DNA from: Pseudomonadota bacterium
Lineage (GTDB): Bacteria > Pseudomonadota > Alphaproteobacteria > Sphingomonadales > Sphingomonadaceae
Reading direction: 5' to 3'
NCBI GenBank assembly: GCA_023400405.1
Contig: JAEXFD010000054.1
Coordinates: 1-64,000 of the forward strand
DNA length: 64,000 nt
This document shows, in pieces, positions 42,565-52,854 of this stretch (position 1 is its first letter; each line of letters starts with the position of its first letter). The position numbers and the translations under genes are program-made. The notes beneath the pieces were generated by a model that was not told the origin of the DNA, did not search any database, and saw only the letters and a program-made list of their open reading frames with translations.

Positions 42565-42612
42565 GGGAAGCATCATAACCCGGTGCCAGGGACCCCTGGT
42601 CACTCGCTTCCC
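42565..42612 (+). promoter_or_regulatory. Structured rpsB leader, possible S2 autoregulatory element
   Basis: Outer stem GGGAAGC (42565-42571) with GCTTCCC (42606-42612), and inner perfect hairpin CCAGGG-AC-CCCTGG (42586-42599). It lies 28 bases before the rpsB ATG. Ribosomal protein leaders often bind their own product; that role is inferred, not shown. Confidence 0.4.
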
Positions 42613-42640
42613 AGAGGCTCAACCGGAAGGAGTTATCCCT

Positions 42641-43450
42641 ATGGCGGCACCCGTCGTCTCCATGCAGCAGCTGCTCGAATCGGGCGCGCATTTCGGCCAC
42701 CAGACCCACCGCTGGAACCCGAAGATGAAGCCCTACATCTTCGGCGAGCGCAACGGCGTCCACATCATCGACCTGTCGCAGACCGTGCCGCTCTTCGCGC
42801 GTGCGCTCGAGTTCGTCAGCTCCACCGTCGCTTCGGGCGGCAAGGTCCTGTTCGTCGGCACCAAGCGCCAGGCGCAGGAGCCGATCGCCGACGCCGCGCG
42901 CCGGGCGAACCAGCATTTCGTCAACCATCGCTGGCTGGGCGGCATGCTCACCAACTGGAAGACGATCAGCAACTCGATCAAGCGCCTCAAGACGCTGGAA
43001 GAGCAGCTTTCGGGCGACACGCACGGCCTGACCAAGAAGGAAGTGTTGCAGCTCACCCGCGAGCGCGACAAGCTCGAGCTCTCGCTCGGCGGCATCCGCG
43101 ACATGGGCGGCCTGCCCGACGTGATGTTCGTGATCGACGCGAACAAGGAAGAGCTGGCGATCAAGGAAGCCAACACGCTGGGCATCCCGGTCGTCGCGGT
43201 CCTCGATTCGAACGTCTCGCCCGACGGCATCGCCTTCCCGGTTCCGGCGAATGACGACGCCAGCCGCGCGATCCGCCTCTATTGCGAGGCCGTGGCGATC
43301 GCCGCGACCCGCGGCAACCAGGACCGCCAGGCGAGCTTCGGCGTCGATCTGGGCGCCCAGGAAGAAGCGCCCGTCGAGCCCGCACTCGAAGTCGAGCCCT
43401 CGCGCGAAGTGGCCCAGGCTGCGGAGGCCGAGCGTCAGCTCGACGCCTGA
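42641..43450 (+). CDS. rpsB: 30S ribosomal protein S2
   Basis: A 269-residue S2 protein starting MAAPVVSMQQLLESGAHFGHQTHRWNPKM, the conserved N-terminus. HHRWLGGMLTNWKTI-type and LPDVMFVIDANKEELAIKEANTLGIPVVAVLDSN blocks follow. A C-terminal acidic, Ala/Glu-rich extension (about 225-269) is typical of alphaproteobacteria. The GGAAGGAG ribosome binding site at the correct distance decides the start. It heads the rpsB-tsf-pyrH-frr group. Confidence 0.97.
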   Translation: MAAPVVSMQQLLESGAHFGHQTHRWNPKMKPYIFGERNGVHIIDLSQTVPLFARALEFVSSTVASGGKVLFVGTKRQAQEPIADAARRANQHFVNHRWLGGMLTNWKTISNSIKRLKTLEEQLSGDTHGLTKKEVLQLTRERDKLELSLGGIRDMGGLPDVMFVIDANKEELAIKEANTLGIPVVAVLDSNVSPDGIAFPVPANDDASRAIRLYCEAVAIAATRGNQDRQASFGVDLGAQEEAPVEPALEVEPSREVAQAAEAERQLDA

Positions 43451-43522
43451 CTTGCAGGTTCGTGTCTCCGAACTGACATAGGTGCGCATTAGGCGCTCCG
43501 GTCAGTTCGGAGGCTCGCTTTT

Positions 43523-43616
43523 CCCGTTTGTGCTGAGCTTGTCGAAGCACCGTCCTTCTTTCGCCGTGTGAGGGCAGCGAGAAGAGCGGCCCTTCGACAA
43601 GCTCAGGGCGAACGGG
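43523..43616. repeat. Interspersed inverted repeat between rpsB and tsf
   Basis: Left arm 43523-43550 (CCCGTTTGTGCTGAGCTTGT...) and right arm 43589-43616 (...GACAAGCTCAGGGCGAACGGG) are near-perfect inverted copies around a 38-base centre. This GAGCTTGTCGAAG-type repeat is common between genes in sphingomonad genomes. It may stop or process the rpsB transcript. Confidence 0.75.
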
Positions 43617-43669
43617 TTTTTGACGTACCGGCGGGGCAAGCGCCCGGCCGTAACCAAGAGGAAATACAC

Positions 43670-44605
43670 ATGGCCGAGATCACTGCTGCTGCCGTGAAGG
43701 AGCTCCGCGAAAAGAGCGGCGCCGGCATGATGGACTGCAAGAAGGCGCTTGCCGAGACCCAGGGCAACATGGAAGCCGCGGTCGACTGGCTGCGTACCAA
43801 GGGCCTTGCTGCCGCCGACAAGAAGTCGAGCCGCACTGCGGCCGAGGGCCTCGTCGGCGTCGCCGTCGCCGGCACCAAGGGCGTTGCCGTCGAAGTCAAT
43901 TCGCAGACCGACTTCGTCGCCAAGAACGAGATCTTCCAGAACTTCGTTCGTGACGTGACCGCGATCGCGCTGGAAGCCGGCGACGATATCGAGGCGCTGA
44001 AGGCCGCGGCGATGCCGCAGGGCGGCAGCGTCGGCGAAGTGCTGGTCAACAACATCGCGACGATCGGCGAGAACCAGGTGCTCCGTCGCGCCAAGAAGGT
44101 CGAAGTGACCAAGGGCGCCGTGATCCCCTACGTCCACAATGCGCAGGCCCCTGGCCTCGGCAAGATCGGCGTGCTCGTCGCGCTCGAGAGCGATGCGGGC
44201 GTCGATGTGCTCGAGCCGCTGGGCAAGCAGATCGCCATGCACGTCGCCGCGGCCTTCCCGCTGGCGCTGTCGATCGAGGGCCTCGATCCGGAAGTCGTCG
44301 AGCGCGAGGCAGCGATTCTGCGCGAGAAGAATGCGGAGAAGATCGTCGGCAAGTCGGCCGAGGTTGCCGAGAAGATCCTCAACGGCCCGATCGAGAAGTT
44401 CAAGCGTGAGAACGCGCTCCTCACCCAGGCCTTCGTCATCGATGGCAAGACGCCGGTGCAGGACGTGATCGCGAAGGCGGGCAAGGATGCCGGCACCGCG
44501 ATCGTGCTGAAGGACTATGTCCGCTTCCAGCTCGGCGAAGGCATCGAGAAGGAAGAGAGCGACTTCGCCGCCGAAGTCGCCGCGACCGCCGGCCTCAAGA
44601 ACTAA
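43670..44605 (+). CDS. tsf: Elongation factor Ts
   Basis: A 311-residue nucleotide exchange factor for EF-Tu. It begins MAEITAAAVKELREKSGAGMMDCKKALAE, the conserved UBA-like N-terminal domain, with TDFVAKNEIFQNFV (about 80-93) marking the EF-Tu contact core. The ATG follows an AAGAGGAAA ribosome binding site. Transcription probably continues from rpsB through an intervening repeat, and a strong hairpin follows the stop. Confidence 0.97.
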   Translation: MAEITAAAVKELREKSGAGMMDCKKALAETQGNMEAAVDWLRTKGLAAADKKSSRTAAEGLVGVAVAGTKGVAVEVNSQTDFVAKNEIFQNFVRDVTAIALEAGDDIEALKAAAMPQGGSVGEVLVNNIATIGENQVLRRAKKVEVTKGAVIPYVHNAQAPGLGKIGVLVALESDAGVDVLEPLGKQIAMHVAAAFPLALSIEGLDPEVVEREAAILREKNAEKIVGKSAEVAEKILNGPIEKFKRENALLTQAFVIDGKTPVQDVIAKAGKDAGTAIVLKDYVRFQLGEGIEKEESDFAAEVAATAGLKN

Positions 44606-44624
44606 GGTCTTCCCGGACCTTTGG

Positions 44625-44664
44625 AGCGGGCGCCGTCACCCCCGGGTGGCGGCGCCCGCTTTCG
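44625..44664 (+). terminator. Intrinsic terminator after tsf
   Basis: AGCGGGCGCC and GGCGCCCGCT arms enclose a GC-rich loop that can extend the stem, followed by TTTCG. It lies 19 bases past the tsf stop. The T-run is short, so termination may be partial before pyrH. Confidence 0.65.
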
Positions 44665-44770
44665 TCTCGGCGCAGTGCGACCCGACGGCGCATCTTCCCC
44701 GCTTGTTCCTGCGCACCGGCTCCTCTAGGGTCCGCGCGCTTCCCGTATCTCGCGTAACCAAAAGGCATCC

Positions 44771-45502
44771 ATGACTGCTCCGCGCTTCAAACGCATCCTT
44801 CTCAAGCTGTCGGGCGAAGTCCTGATGGGGCAGGGGCAGTTCGGCATCGATCCGGACACCTGCGATCGCGTCGCGCGCGAAGTGAAGCAGGCCAAGGACA
44901 GCGGGCTCGAAATCTGCATGGTGGTCGGCGGCGGCAACATCTTTCGCGGCATTGCCGGGGCCGCCCAGGGGTTCGATCGCGCGTCGGCGGACTATATGGG
45001 CATGCTTGCCACCGTGATGAATGCGCTGGCGATGCAGAATGCGCTGGAGAAGAACGGCGTCGAGACGCGCGTTCAGTCCGCGATTCCGATGGCGAGCGTA
45101 TGCGAGCCCTATATCCGCCGCCGCGCCGAGCGGCACATGGAGAAGGGGCGGGTGGTGCTCTTCGCCGCCGGCACCGGGCTGCCGTTCTTCACCACCGACA
45201 CCACGGCGGCCCTGCGCGCGGCCGAAATGCAGTGCGACGCGCTGTTCAAGGGAACCAGCGTCGATGGCGTTTATGATGCCGATCCGAAAAAGGTTTCTAC
45301 GGCAAAGCGTTACGATACATTGACGTACGACCGCGTGCTTGCAGACAATCTGAAGGTCATGGACGCCTCGGCCGTGGCGCTGTGCCGTGACAACAACATC
45401 CCGATCGTCGTGTTCAACATCCGCGATGCCGGCAACCTCACCCGCGTGCTGGGCGGGGAGGGCGTCTCGACGATCGTCCAGAACGAACCCCAATACGCAT
45501 AA
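44771..45502 (+). CDS. pyrH: UMP kinase
   Basis: A 243-residue amino-acid-kinase-fold enzyme that phosphorylates UMP to UDP. It starts MTAPRFKRILLKLSGEVLMGQGQFGID (phosphate-binding GE), with VVGGGNIFRG (about 56-65) and TDTTAALRAAEMQCDALFKGTSVDGVYDADPKK binding UMP/ATP. VVFNIRDAGNLTRVLGGE closes the domain. frr follows after 13 bases. Confidence 0.97.
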   Translation: MTAPRFKRILLKLSGEVLMGQGQFGIDPDTCDRVAREVKQAKDSGLEICMVVGGGNIFRGIAGAAQGFDRASADYMGMLATVMNALAMQNALEKNGVETRVQSAIPMASVCEPYIRRRAERHMEKGRVVLFAAGTGLPFFTTDTTAALRAAEMQCDALFKGTSVDGVYDADPKKVSTAKRYDTLTYDRVLADNLKVMDASAVALCRDNNIPIVVFNIRDAGNLTRVLGGEGVSTIVQNEPQYA

Positions 45503-45515
45503 GAGGAACGACACG

Positions 45516-46073
45516 ATGGCCGCTTACGACAAGGCCGACCTCGAGCGCCGGATGCACGGCGCGGTGGAGGCGCTGAAGCACGACCTGGGCGGGCTCCGTA
45601 CCGGCCGCGCCTCGACCACGCTGCTCGACCCGATCACCGTCGAGGTCTATGGCGCGCACATGCCGCTCAACCAGGTGGCGACCGTCTCGGCCCCCGAACC
45701 GCGGCTGCTCTCGGTGCAGGTGTGGGACAAGGCGAATGTCGGGCCGACCGACAAGGCGATCCGCTCGGCTGGCCTTGGCCTCAATCCGATCGTCGATGGC
45801 CAGACGCTGCGCCTGCCGATCCCGGACCTGACCGAGGAGCGCCGCAAGGAACTCGCCAAGCTCGCCGGCCAATATGCCGAAAAGGCGCGCATCGCGGTGC
45901 GCAACGTCCGCCGCGACGGCATGGACAATCTCAAGGCCGACGAGAAGAAGGGTGTGTTCGGCGAGGACGACCGCAAGCGGCACGAGACCGAGGTCCAGAA
46001 GCTCACCGACGCGACGATCGCCGATATCGACGCCGTGGCGGGTGCCAAGGAAAAGGAAATTCTCGGGAAGTGA
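45516..46073 (+). CDS. frr: Ribosome recycling factor
   Basis: A 185-residue RRF that, with EF-G, splits post-termination ribosomes. It starts MAAYDKADLERRMHGAVEALKHDLGGLRTGRAS, with VEVYGAHMPLNQVATVSAPEPR in the beta domain and the conserved C-terminal helix RHETEVQKLTDATIADID. The ATG at 45516 has AAGAGGAA upstream. It is the last gene of the rpsB-tsf-pyrH-frr set. Confidence 0.97.
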   Translation: MAAYDKADLERRMHGAVEALKHDLGGLRTGRASTTLLDPITVEVYGAHMPLNQVATVSAPEPRLLSVQVWDKANVGPTDKAIRSAGLGLNPIVDGQTLRLPIPDLTEERRKELAKLAGQYAEKARIAVRNVRRDGMDNLKADEKKGVFGEDDRKRHETEVQKLTDATIADIDAVAGAKEKEILGK

Positions 46074-46092
46074 TCGCGGTTACCGCCCTTTA

Positions 46093-46174
46093 CGTCATCC
46101 CGGCGAAAGCCGGGATCTCGATAAGCAGGCGGTTCGCGCTGCTGCGGGAGGCCCCGGCTTTCGCCGGGGCGACG
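46093..46174. repeat. Interspersed palindromic repeat (CGTCATCCCGGCGAAAGC type), copy 1
   Basis: CGTCATCCCGGCGAAAGCCGGGATC on the left pairs with CCCCGGCTTTCGCCGGGGCGACG on the right. It lies in the frr-uppS spacer. A second copy is at 62472-62553. This is a known kind of interspersed repeat in sphingomonads and related alphaproteobacteria. Confidence 0.8.
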
Positions 46175-46190
46175 TTATTGGGTTCGGGCC

Positions 46191-46921
<731 letters not shown>

Positions 46922-46925
<4 letters not shown>

Positions 46926-47698
46926 GCAAGTCTTCTTCCGAACTCGGCACGCGCATCGTCGTCGCGCTTGCGCTGATCTTGCTCGCCTTTGTCGCGCTCT
47001 ATGCCGGCGGGCTCGGCTTCTGGCTGGTGGTGAGCTTCGTCGGCGTGCTGATGATGGGCGAATGGGCGATGCTCGCCGGCACCAACGATCGCGGCCGGCG
47101 GCTCGCGCAATATGCGATCTGCGTGCCGTTGGCACTGCTCGCACCGGGGCTGGCCGCGGGACCCGGCTTCCTGGTGCTCGGCTTCATCGCCGGCGCGTTC
47201 CTGTTCCTGGCGTTGGTCACCGGCGGCATGAAGCTCGCTGCGGGCGCGCTTTATGTCGGGCTGCCGGTGCTGGCCCTCGTGTTTATCCGCGAACATCCGA
47301 CTCATGGCCTGCTGTTGACCTTGTGGGCGATGGCACTGGTCTGGGCATGCGACAGCGCCGCCTATTTCGCCGGCCGTGCGATCGGCGGGCCCAAGCTCGC
47401 CCCCGCGATCAGCCCCAACAAGACTTGGGCAGGCTTCCTGGGCGGTGTCGCAGGGGCGACGCTGTTCGCCTTCGCACTGGTCGCCTGGTTCGGCCTACCG
47501 CTGCCGCTTGCGCTGGCCACGCCGGGGCTCGCCATGCTCGCCCAGCTCGGCGACCTGTTCGAGAGCCACATGAAGCGCTGCGCCGGCGTCAAGGATTCGG
47601 GCAATCTGCTGCCGGGCCATGGCGGCGTGCTCGATCGGCTCGACGGGCTGGTCGCGGTCGCGCCGGTCGCGGCCTTGCTGGTGCTGGCCTTCGCGTGA
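46922..47698 (+). CDS. cdsA: Phosphatidate cytidylyltransferase
   Basis: A 258-residue membrane enzyme that makes CDP-diacylglycerol, the precursor used by pssA elsewhere in this window. It has about seven membrane segments. The signature S-x-x-K-R-x3-D-x-K is present as QLGDLFESHMKRCAGVKDSGNLLPGHGGVLDRLDGL (about 200-235). The GTG at 46922 overlaps the uppS stop by four bases and starts SKSSSELGTRIV. dxr begins at its stop codon. Confidence 0.95.
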
Positions 47699-48855
47699 TG
47701 AAACGCGTCACCATTCTCGGCGCCACCGGATCGGTGGGAAGCTCGACGCTCGACCTGATCGAGCGCGAGCCCGAACGGTTCGAAGTCGTCGCGCTCACAG
47801 CGAATTGCGATGTCGAGAAGCTCGCCGCCGCCGCGATTCGCACCGGCGCGCGCCACGCCGTGGTTGCCGACGAGACCTGCCTGCCGGCGCTGCGCGAACG
47901 CCTTTCCGGCACGGATATCACCGCAGCCGGGGGCGCCGAGGCGGTATGCGAGGCGGCCCGCATGGGTGCCGACTGGACCATGGCGGCGATCGTCGGACTC
48001 GCCGGGCTCGGATCGGCGCTGGCGGCGATCGAGCAGGGCGGAACGGTCGTCCTCGCCAACAAGGAACCTTTGGTCTCCGCCGGCGATCTGGTGACCGCCG
48101 CGGCCGCGCGGCATGGCGCGACGCTGCTCCCCGCCGATTCGGAGCACAATGCGATCTTCCAGTGCTTCGATTTCGAGCGGCCCGAGCGGGTACGCCGGAT
48201 CGTGCTCACGGCGAGCGGCGGACCGTTCCGCGACTGGACCCTGGAGGCGATGCGCGCGGTGACGCCCACCCAGGCCTGCGCGCATCCCAATTGGTCGATG
48301 GGTGCCAAGATCTCGGTCGATTCGGCGACGATGATGAACAAGGGCCTCGAGCTGATCGAGGCGGCGCGGCTTTTCCCGGTGCCGCACGAAACGCTGGAGG
48401 TGATCGTCCATCGCCAGTCGGTGATCCATTCGATGGTCGAATATGTCGACGGATCGGTGCTCGCGCAGATGGGCCCTTCCGACATGCGCGTGCCGATCGC
48501 GCATACGCTGGCCTGGCCAGACCGGATGGCGACGCCGATGCCGCCGCTGGATTTCGTGGCACTTGCTCGGCTCGACTTCGAAGCGCCGGATGCCGAGCGC
48601 TTCCCGGCGCTGACGCTCGCCCGCGACGCGCTGGAGGCGGGCGGGGCGCGTCCCGCCATCCTCAATGCGGCAAATGAAGTTGCGGTAGCGGCTTTCCTGG
48701 CCGGGCGGATCGGGTTTCTTGAAATTGCCGCAATCTCTGCCGATACGCTTGCCCGCTACGATCCGGCTGCCCCGGAAAGCCTCGAAGCCCTTTGGGCGAT
48801 CGATGCCGAGGCGAGGGCGTATGCGGGCGAGCGTGTGAAGGACTGCGTTCTTTGA
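47698..48855 (+). CDS. dxr: 1-deoxy-D-xylulose-5-phosphate reductoisomerase
   Basis: A 385-residue enzyme of the MEP isoprenoid pathway, converting DXP to MEP with NADPH. The NADPH-binding TILGATGSVGSSTLDLI starts at residue 5, the metal-binding PADSEHNAIFQC lies near 143-154, and GASKISVDSATMMNKGLELIEA-type active-site residues appear as MGAKISVDSATMMNKGLE. The ATG overlaps the cdsA stop by one base. Supplies isoprenoid precursor to uppS. Confidence 0.97.
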   Translation: MKRVTILGATGSVGSSTLDLIEREPERFEVVALTANCDVEKLAAAAIRTGARHAVVADETCLPALRERLSGTDITAAGGAEAVCEAARMGADWTMAAIVGLAGLGSALAAIEQGGTVVLANKEPLVSAGDLVTAAAARHGATLLPADSEHNAIFQCFDFERPERVRRIVLTASGGPFRDWTLEAMRAVTPTQACAHPNWSMGAKISVDSATMMNKGLELIEAARLFPVPHETLEVIVHRQSVIHSMVEYVDGSVLAQMGPSDMRVPIAHTLAWPDRMATPMPPLDFVALARLDFEAPDAERFPALTLARDALEAGGARPAILNAANEVAVAAFLAGRIGFLEIAAISADTLARYDPAAPESLEALWAIDAEARAYAGERVKDCVL

Positions 48856-49985
48856 TCGAAAATCCAGGATTCCTGATCACCATCCTTGCCTTCGCGCTGG
48901 TGCTCGGGCCGCTCGTCTTCCTGCATGAGTTCGGTCATTATCTCGCCGGACGCTGGTTCGGAGTGAAAGCGGACGAATTCTCGATCGGCTTCGGCCGCGA
49001 GATCGCCGGCTTCACCGACAGGCGCGGCACGCGCTGGAAGTTCGGCTGGCTGCCGCTCGGCGGCTATGTGCGCTTCGCCGGCGACATGAACCCGGCGAGC
49101 CAGCCCTCGCCCGAATGGCTGGCGCTGCCCGCCAAGGAGCGCGCCCAGACCTTCCAGGCAAAGCCTTTGTGGCAGCGCGCGATCATCGTCGCGGCAGGTC
49201 CCATCGCCAATTTCATCGTTGCGATCGTTATTCTCGGCGCCTTCGCCTTCGCATTTGGGCAGAATGTCACGCCCTCGGTTGCCGGCACCGTGCTGCCCGG
49301 CGGCCCCGCCGCGCGGGCCGGCCTTCAGGCCGGCGACCGGATCACGGCGCTGGGCGGCCGATCGATCGACGAATTCCGGGACATGGCGATCTACACCTTC
49401 ATGCGCCCGGGGGAGGCCGTGACGATCGACTATGTCCGCGCCGGCCAGCCTGCGCGCACCCACGCGGTGATCGGCGCGAGCGAATTCAAGGACCGGTTCG
49501 GCAACATGACTCGGCGCGGCATGCTCGGCATCGGGCCGGGCGATCCGGTGGTGACGCCAGTCCCGTTGTGGCGCGCGCCGATCGTCGGCATCGAGCAGAC
49601 GGCGGGAATCGTGCGTGACACGCTGGACGGGCTGCAACGGATCATCCTGGGGCGGATTCCGGTGAGCGAGCTGGGCGGCCCGATCAAGATCGCCAAGATT
49701 TCCGGCCAGAGCCTCGCCATGGGCCCGCTCGAGCTTGTCGGGCTGATCGCGCTCATTTCGATTAATTTGGGGTTCATCAACCTGTTGCCAGTTCCGGTCC
49801 TGGATGGCGGCCATCTCCTGTTCTACGCAGTCGAGGCCGTCCGCCGCCGCCCGGTGGAGCCCCAGGTGATGGAATGGGCCTATCGCGGCGGCCTGATCGC
49901 AATCCTGGCGCTCATGCTGTTCGTGACGCTCAACGATCTCGGCGCGTTCGGCGTGTGGAGAAATCTAGCCGGGTTGATCGGCTGA
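48852..49985 (+). CDS. rseP: Site-2 protease, RseP/MmpA family
   Basis: A 377-residue membrane metalloprotease for regulated intramembrane proteolysis. The zinc motif HEFGH lies near residue 23-27 in the first membrane helix. A PDZ domain occupies about 120-200 (LPGGPAARAGLQAGDRITALGG), and the second metal motif is NLLPVPVLDGGHLL near 313-326. The start is TTG 48852, which overlaps the dxr stop as TTGA. Next to bamA, as usual. In sphingomonads it probably cleaves anti-sigma factors or polarity proteins. Confidence 0.94.
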   Translation: MIENPGFLITILAFALVLGPLVFLHEFGHYLAGRWFGVKADEFSIGFGREIAGFTDRRGTRWKFGWLPLGGYVRFAGDMNPASQPSPEWLALPAKERAQTFQAKPLWQRAIIVAAGPIANFIVAIVILGAFAFAFGQNVTPSVAGTVLPGGPAARAGLQAGDRITALGGRSIDEFRDMAIYTFMRPGEAVTIDYVRAGQPARTHAVIGASEFKDRFGNMTRRGMLGIGPGDPVVTPVPLWRAPIVGIEQTAGIVRDTLDGLQRIILGRIPVSELGGPIKIAKISGQSLAMGPLELVGLIALISINLGFINLLPVPVLDGGHLLFYAVEAVRRRPVEPQVMEWAYRGGLIAILALMLFVTLNDLGAFGVWRNLAGLIG

Positions 49986-50052
49986 CATGGTTCGTGCAGG
50001 GCGGTGCGAGCCGCTGGGCCACGGCCGATATTGGAATTCCGACTGGGGTGGG

Positions 50053-52854
50053 ATGGTGACTGCGATCAAGGTTAACAAAATCGGTGCGCGCGCGACGGCT
50101 GCGCTTCTCGCGGGAACGATGCTCTCCGGCGTCGCCGCCGCGCAGACGGCGTCTCGCACCCAGGCGGCCCCGGCCACCCCGGCTCCGGCAGCGGCGCAAG
50201 TCGCCGCGCCGCCGCCCGTGCAGCAGGTGCGCACGATCAAGTCGCTTCGCGTCGAAGGCGCGCAGCGGCTCGAGCCCGAGACGGTGCTGAGCTACACGCG
50301 GCTGCGCACCGGCGACACCTATACCAACGAGACGGTCGACCAGGCGATCAAGGACCTGCTCGATTCGGACCTGCTCGCCGACGTCCAGATCGAAGGCGTC
50401 GAGACCGGCGACCTGATCATCCGTATCCGCGAGAATCCGGTGATCAACCGGGTGATCTACGAGGGCAACAAGCGGCTCAAGGAAGACAAGATCAAGAAGG
50501 AAGTGAAGCTGGCGCCCCGCCAGATCTTCACCCGCACCGCGGTGCGCGCCGACGTCGCGCGCATCATCGAGCTTTACCGTCGCCAGGGCCGCTTCGCCGC
50601 CAGCGTCGAGCCGAAGATGGTCAGCCTCGACCAGAACCGCGTCGACGTGGTCTTCGAAATCCACGAGGGCGCCAAGTCCAAGGTCCGCCAGATCAACATC
50701 ATCGGCAACGAGGTGTTCTCCGATTCGAAGCTGCGCGGCGAGATGGCGACCAAGACCGCCAGCTTCACGCACCTGCTCAGCTCGAACACCTCGTACGACC
50801 AGGATCGCCTGGCCTATGACCAGCAGAAGCTGCGTCAGTTCTACCTGACCCAGGGCTATGCCGATTTCCGCGTGATCTCCGCCGTCGCCGAGCTGACGCC
50901 GGACAAGAAGGACTTCATCATCACCTATGTGGTGGAGGAAGGCCCGCGCTATAAGTTCGGCCCGGTGACCGTCGACAGCGCGATCCGCGACTTCGACGAC
51001 AAGAAGCTCGCCGCCGCGCTGCAGATCAAGCAGGGCGACTGGTACAATGCCAAGGCCGTGGAAGACACGGTGGAGCAGTTGAGCGAGACGGCGGGCATCG
51101 CCGGATACGCCTTTGCCGACGTGCGCCCCGAGTTCCAGCGTGACAAGGACACGCTGACCATGGCGATGAACTTCCACATCGGCGAGGCCAACCGCACCTA
51201 TATCGAGCGGATCGACATCACCGGCAACCGCCAGACCCAGGACAAGGTGATCCGCCGCGAGTTCCGCCTGGCGGAAGGCGATGCGTTCAACACGTTCCTG
51301 GTCAAGCGCTCGCAGGACCGCATCAACTCGCTGGGTTATTTCCAGGACAAGTTCGAGATCGAGCGCAAGGAAGGCTCCGCGCCCGACCGGATCGTGCTCG
51401 CGGCGAATGTCGAGGAAAAGGCGAATGGCGAGCTGACGCTGTCCGCTGGCTTCTCCAGTCTCGAGCGGTTCATCCTGCAGGCGGCGATCCGCCAGCGCAA
51501 TTTCCGCGGCATGGGGCAGACGGTGTCGGCCTCGGTCGATTATTCGAGCTACTCGAAGTCGGTCGAGCTGGGCTTCACCGAGCCCTATCTGTTCGACCAG
51601 AACATCGCGCTGGGCGGCACGATCTTCCGGCGCGACTACAACGCGTTCAACTATATCGGCTCGGACCGCTCGACGACCTACAGCCAGGTCTCGACCGGCT
51701 TCCAGCTGGTCGCCGCCGTGCCGCTCACCGAATATTGGACGCTGTCGGGCAAATATTATCTCGCCAAGGACAATGTGACGCTCGACAAGTCGAGCTTCTA
51801 TTCGGACCTGGACGGCAACGGGACGCTCGAATGCGATCCGGTCAAGGCCGGGCGCTATTATTGCGAGGCCGTGGGCAACCGCCTGACCTCGCTCGTCGGC
51901 CTGACGCTGACCTATGACAGCCTCAATTCGCGCCTGCGCCCGACCCGCGGCCAGCGCCTCACCGTCGGCGCCGACTTCGCCGGCCTGGGCGGCGACGTGC
52001 GCTATGCCCGTGCGCGCATCGACGGCGACAAATATTGGAACGTCGGCGGGGGCTTCATCTTCTCGGTTTCGGCCGAGGGCGGCTACATCCACAGCCTCGA
52101 GAAGAGCAAGGGGGCCGGCAGCGACCCGGTGCGCATCACCGATCGCTTCTATCTCGGCGAACCGCAGTTCCGCGGCTTCGACATTCGTGGCGTCGGCCCG
52201 CGGGTGCAGCGCATCGGGCTCACCGGCGATCCGCTCGCGGCGGGGGGCAGCACGCAGAAGCTGATCACCGACAAGGACCAGATCATCGACGATGCGATCG
52301 GCGGCAAGGCCTATTACCTGACCAAGGCCGAGCTCGAGATCCCGCTGGGCGCCGGCGCTGCCGAAATGGGGCTGCGCCCGTCGATCTTCGTGATGGCGGG
52401 CAGCCTGTTCGACATCACGGCGCCGGGCAAGACGATCGCGTTCCAGCAGGCGACCGATCCCGCGACCGGCAAGCTGCTCTACAATTCGGACGGTTCGCCG
52501 ACGCTGCTGCCCAAGGACAATTTCATCAAGGATTCGGCCGGGCGCCAGCTCTATACCGTCAGCGCGAGCGATCCGACGCATAGCGGCGCGATCACCACTT
52601 GCACCGTCGGCTATTCCGCGAGCGCGACCGATCCGTGCGTCGGCACCTCGGTCAACGCCATCCTCAACCAGCCGACGGCGCCGTTCGTCGAACGCTATGT
52701 CGGCGATTCCGCTCGGCCGCGCATCTCGGTCGGCTTCGGCGTGAACTGGAATTCGCCGTTCGGCCCGCTGCGGATCGATATCGCCAAGGTCCTTCTCCAC
52801 GAGAAGGGCGACGACACCAAGCTTGTAACCTTCAATGTAGGGACTCAATTCTGA
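50053..52854 (+). CDS. bamA: Outer membrane protein assembly factor BamA
   Basis: A 933-residue BamA: signal peptide ending VAAAQ (about residue 32), an Ala/Pro linker, five POTRA domains (about 60-430; RSLRVEGAQRLEPETV-like starts, e.g. IDITGNRQTQDKVI), and a C-terminal 16-strand barrel with FYLGEPQFRGFDIRGVGPR, the VRGF-like loop-6 motif. It ends VTFNVGTQF with the expected aromatic residue. The ATG at 50053 was preferred to one at 49987 because it gives a clean signal peptide. skp overlaps its stop. Confidence 0.95.
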   Translation: MVTAIKVNKIGARATAALLAGTMLSGVAAAQTASRTQAAPATPAPAAAQVAAPPPVQQVRTIKSLRVEGAQRLEPETVLSYTRLRTGDTYTNETVDQAIKDLLDSDLLADVQIEGVETGDLIIRIRENPVINRVIYEGNKRLKEDKIKKEVKLAPRQIFTRTAVRADVARIIELYRRQGRFAASVEPKMVSLDQNRVDVVFEIHEGAKSKVRQINIIGNEVFSDSKLRGEMATKTASFTHLLSSNTSYDQDRLAYDQQKLRQFYLTQGYADFRVISAVAELTPDKKDFIITYVVEEGPRYKFGPVTVDSAIRDFDDKKLAAALQIKQGDWYNAKAVEDTVEQLSETAGIAGYAFADVRPEFQRDKDTLTMAMNFHIGEANRTYIERIDITGNRQTQDKVIRREFRLAEGDAFNTFLVKRSQDRINSLGYFQDKFEIERKEGSAPDRIVLAANVEEKANGELTLSAGFSSLERFILQAAIRQRNFRGMGQTVSASVDYSSYSKSVELGFTEPYLFDQNIALGGTIFRRDYNAFNYIGSDRSTTYSQVSTGFQLVAAVPLTEYWTLSGKYYLAKDNVTLDKSSFYSDLDGNGTLECDPVKAGRYYCEAVGNRLTSLVGLTLTYDSLNSRLRPTRGQRLTVGADFAGLGGDVRYARARIDGDKYWNVGGGFIFSVSAEGGYIHSLEKSKGAGSDPVRITDRFYLGEPQFRGFDIRGVGPRVQRIGLTGDPLAAGGSTQKLITDKDQIIDDAIGGKAYYLTKAELEIPLGAGAAEMGLRPSIFVMAGSLFDITAPGKTIAFQQATDPATGKLLYNSDGSPTLLPKDNFIKDSAGRQLYTVSASDPTHSGAITTCTVGYSASATDPCVGTSVNAILNQPTAPFVERYVGDSARPRISVGFGVNWNSPFGPLRIDIAKVLLHEKGDDTKLVTFNVGTQF

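Noticed and set aside
49930..52848. 972-codon open frame on the minus strand
   Set aside because: It lies antisense to bamA and is a by-product of high GC content in the third codon position; it has no ribosome binding site and no recognisable domain.
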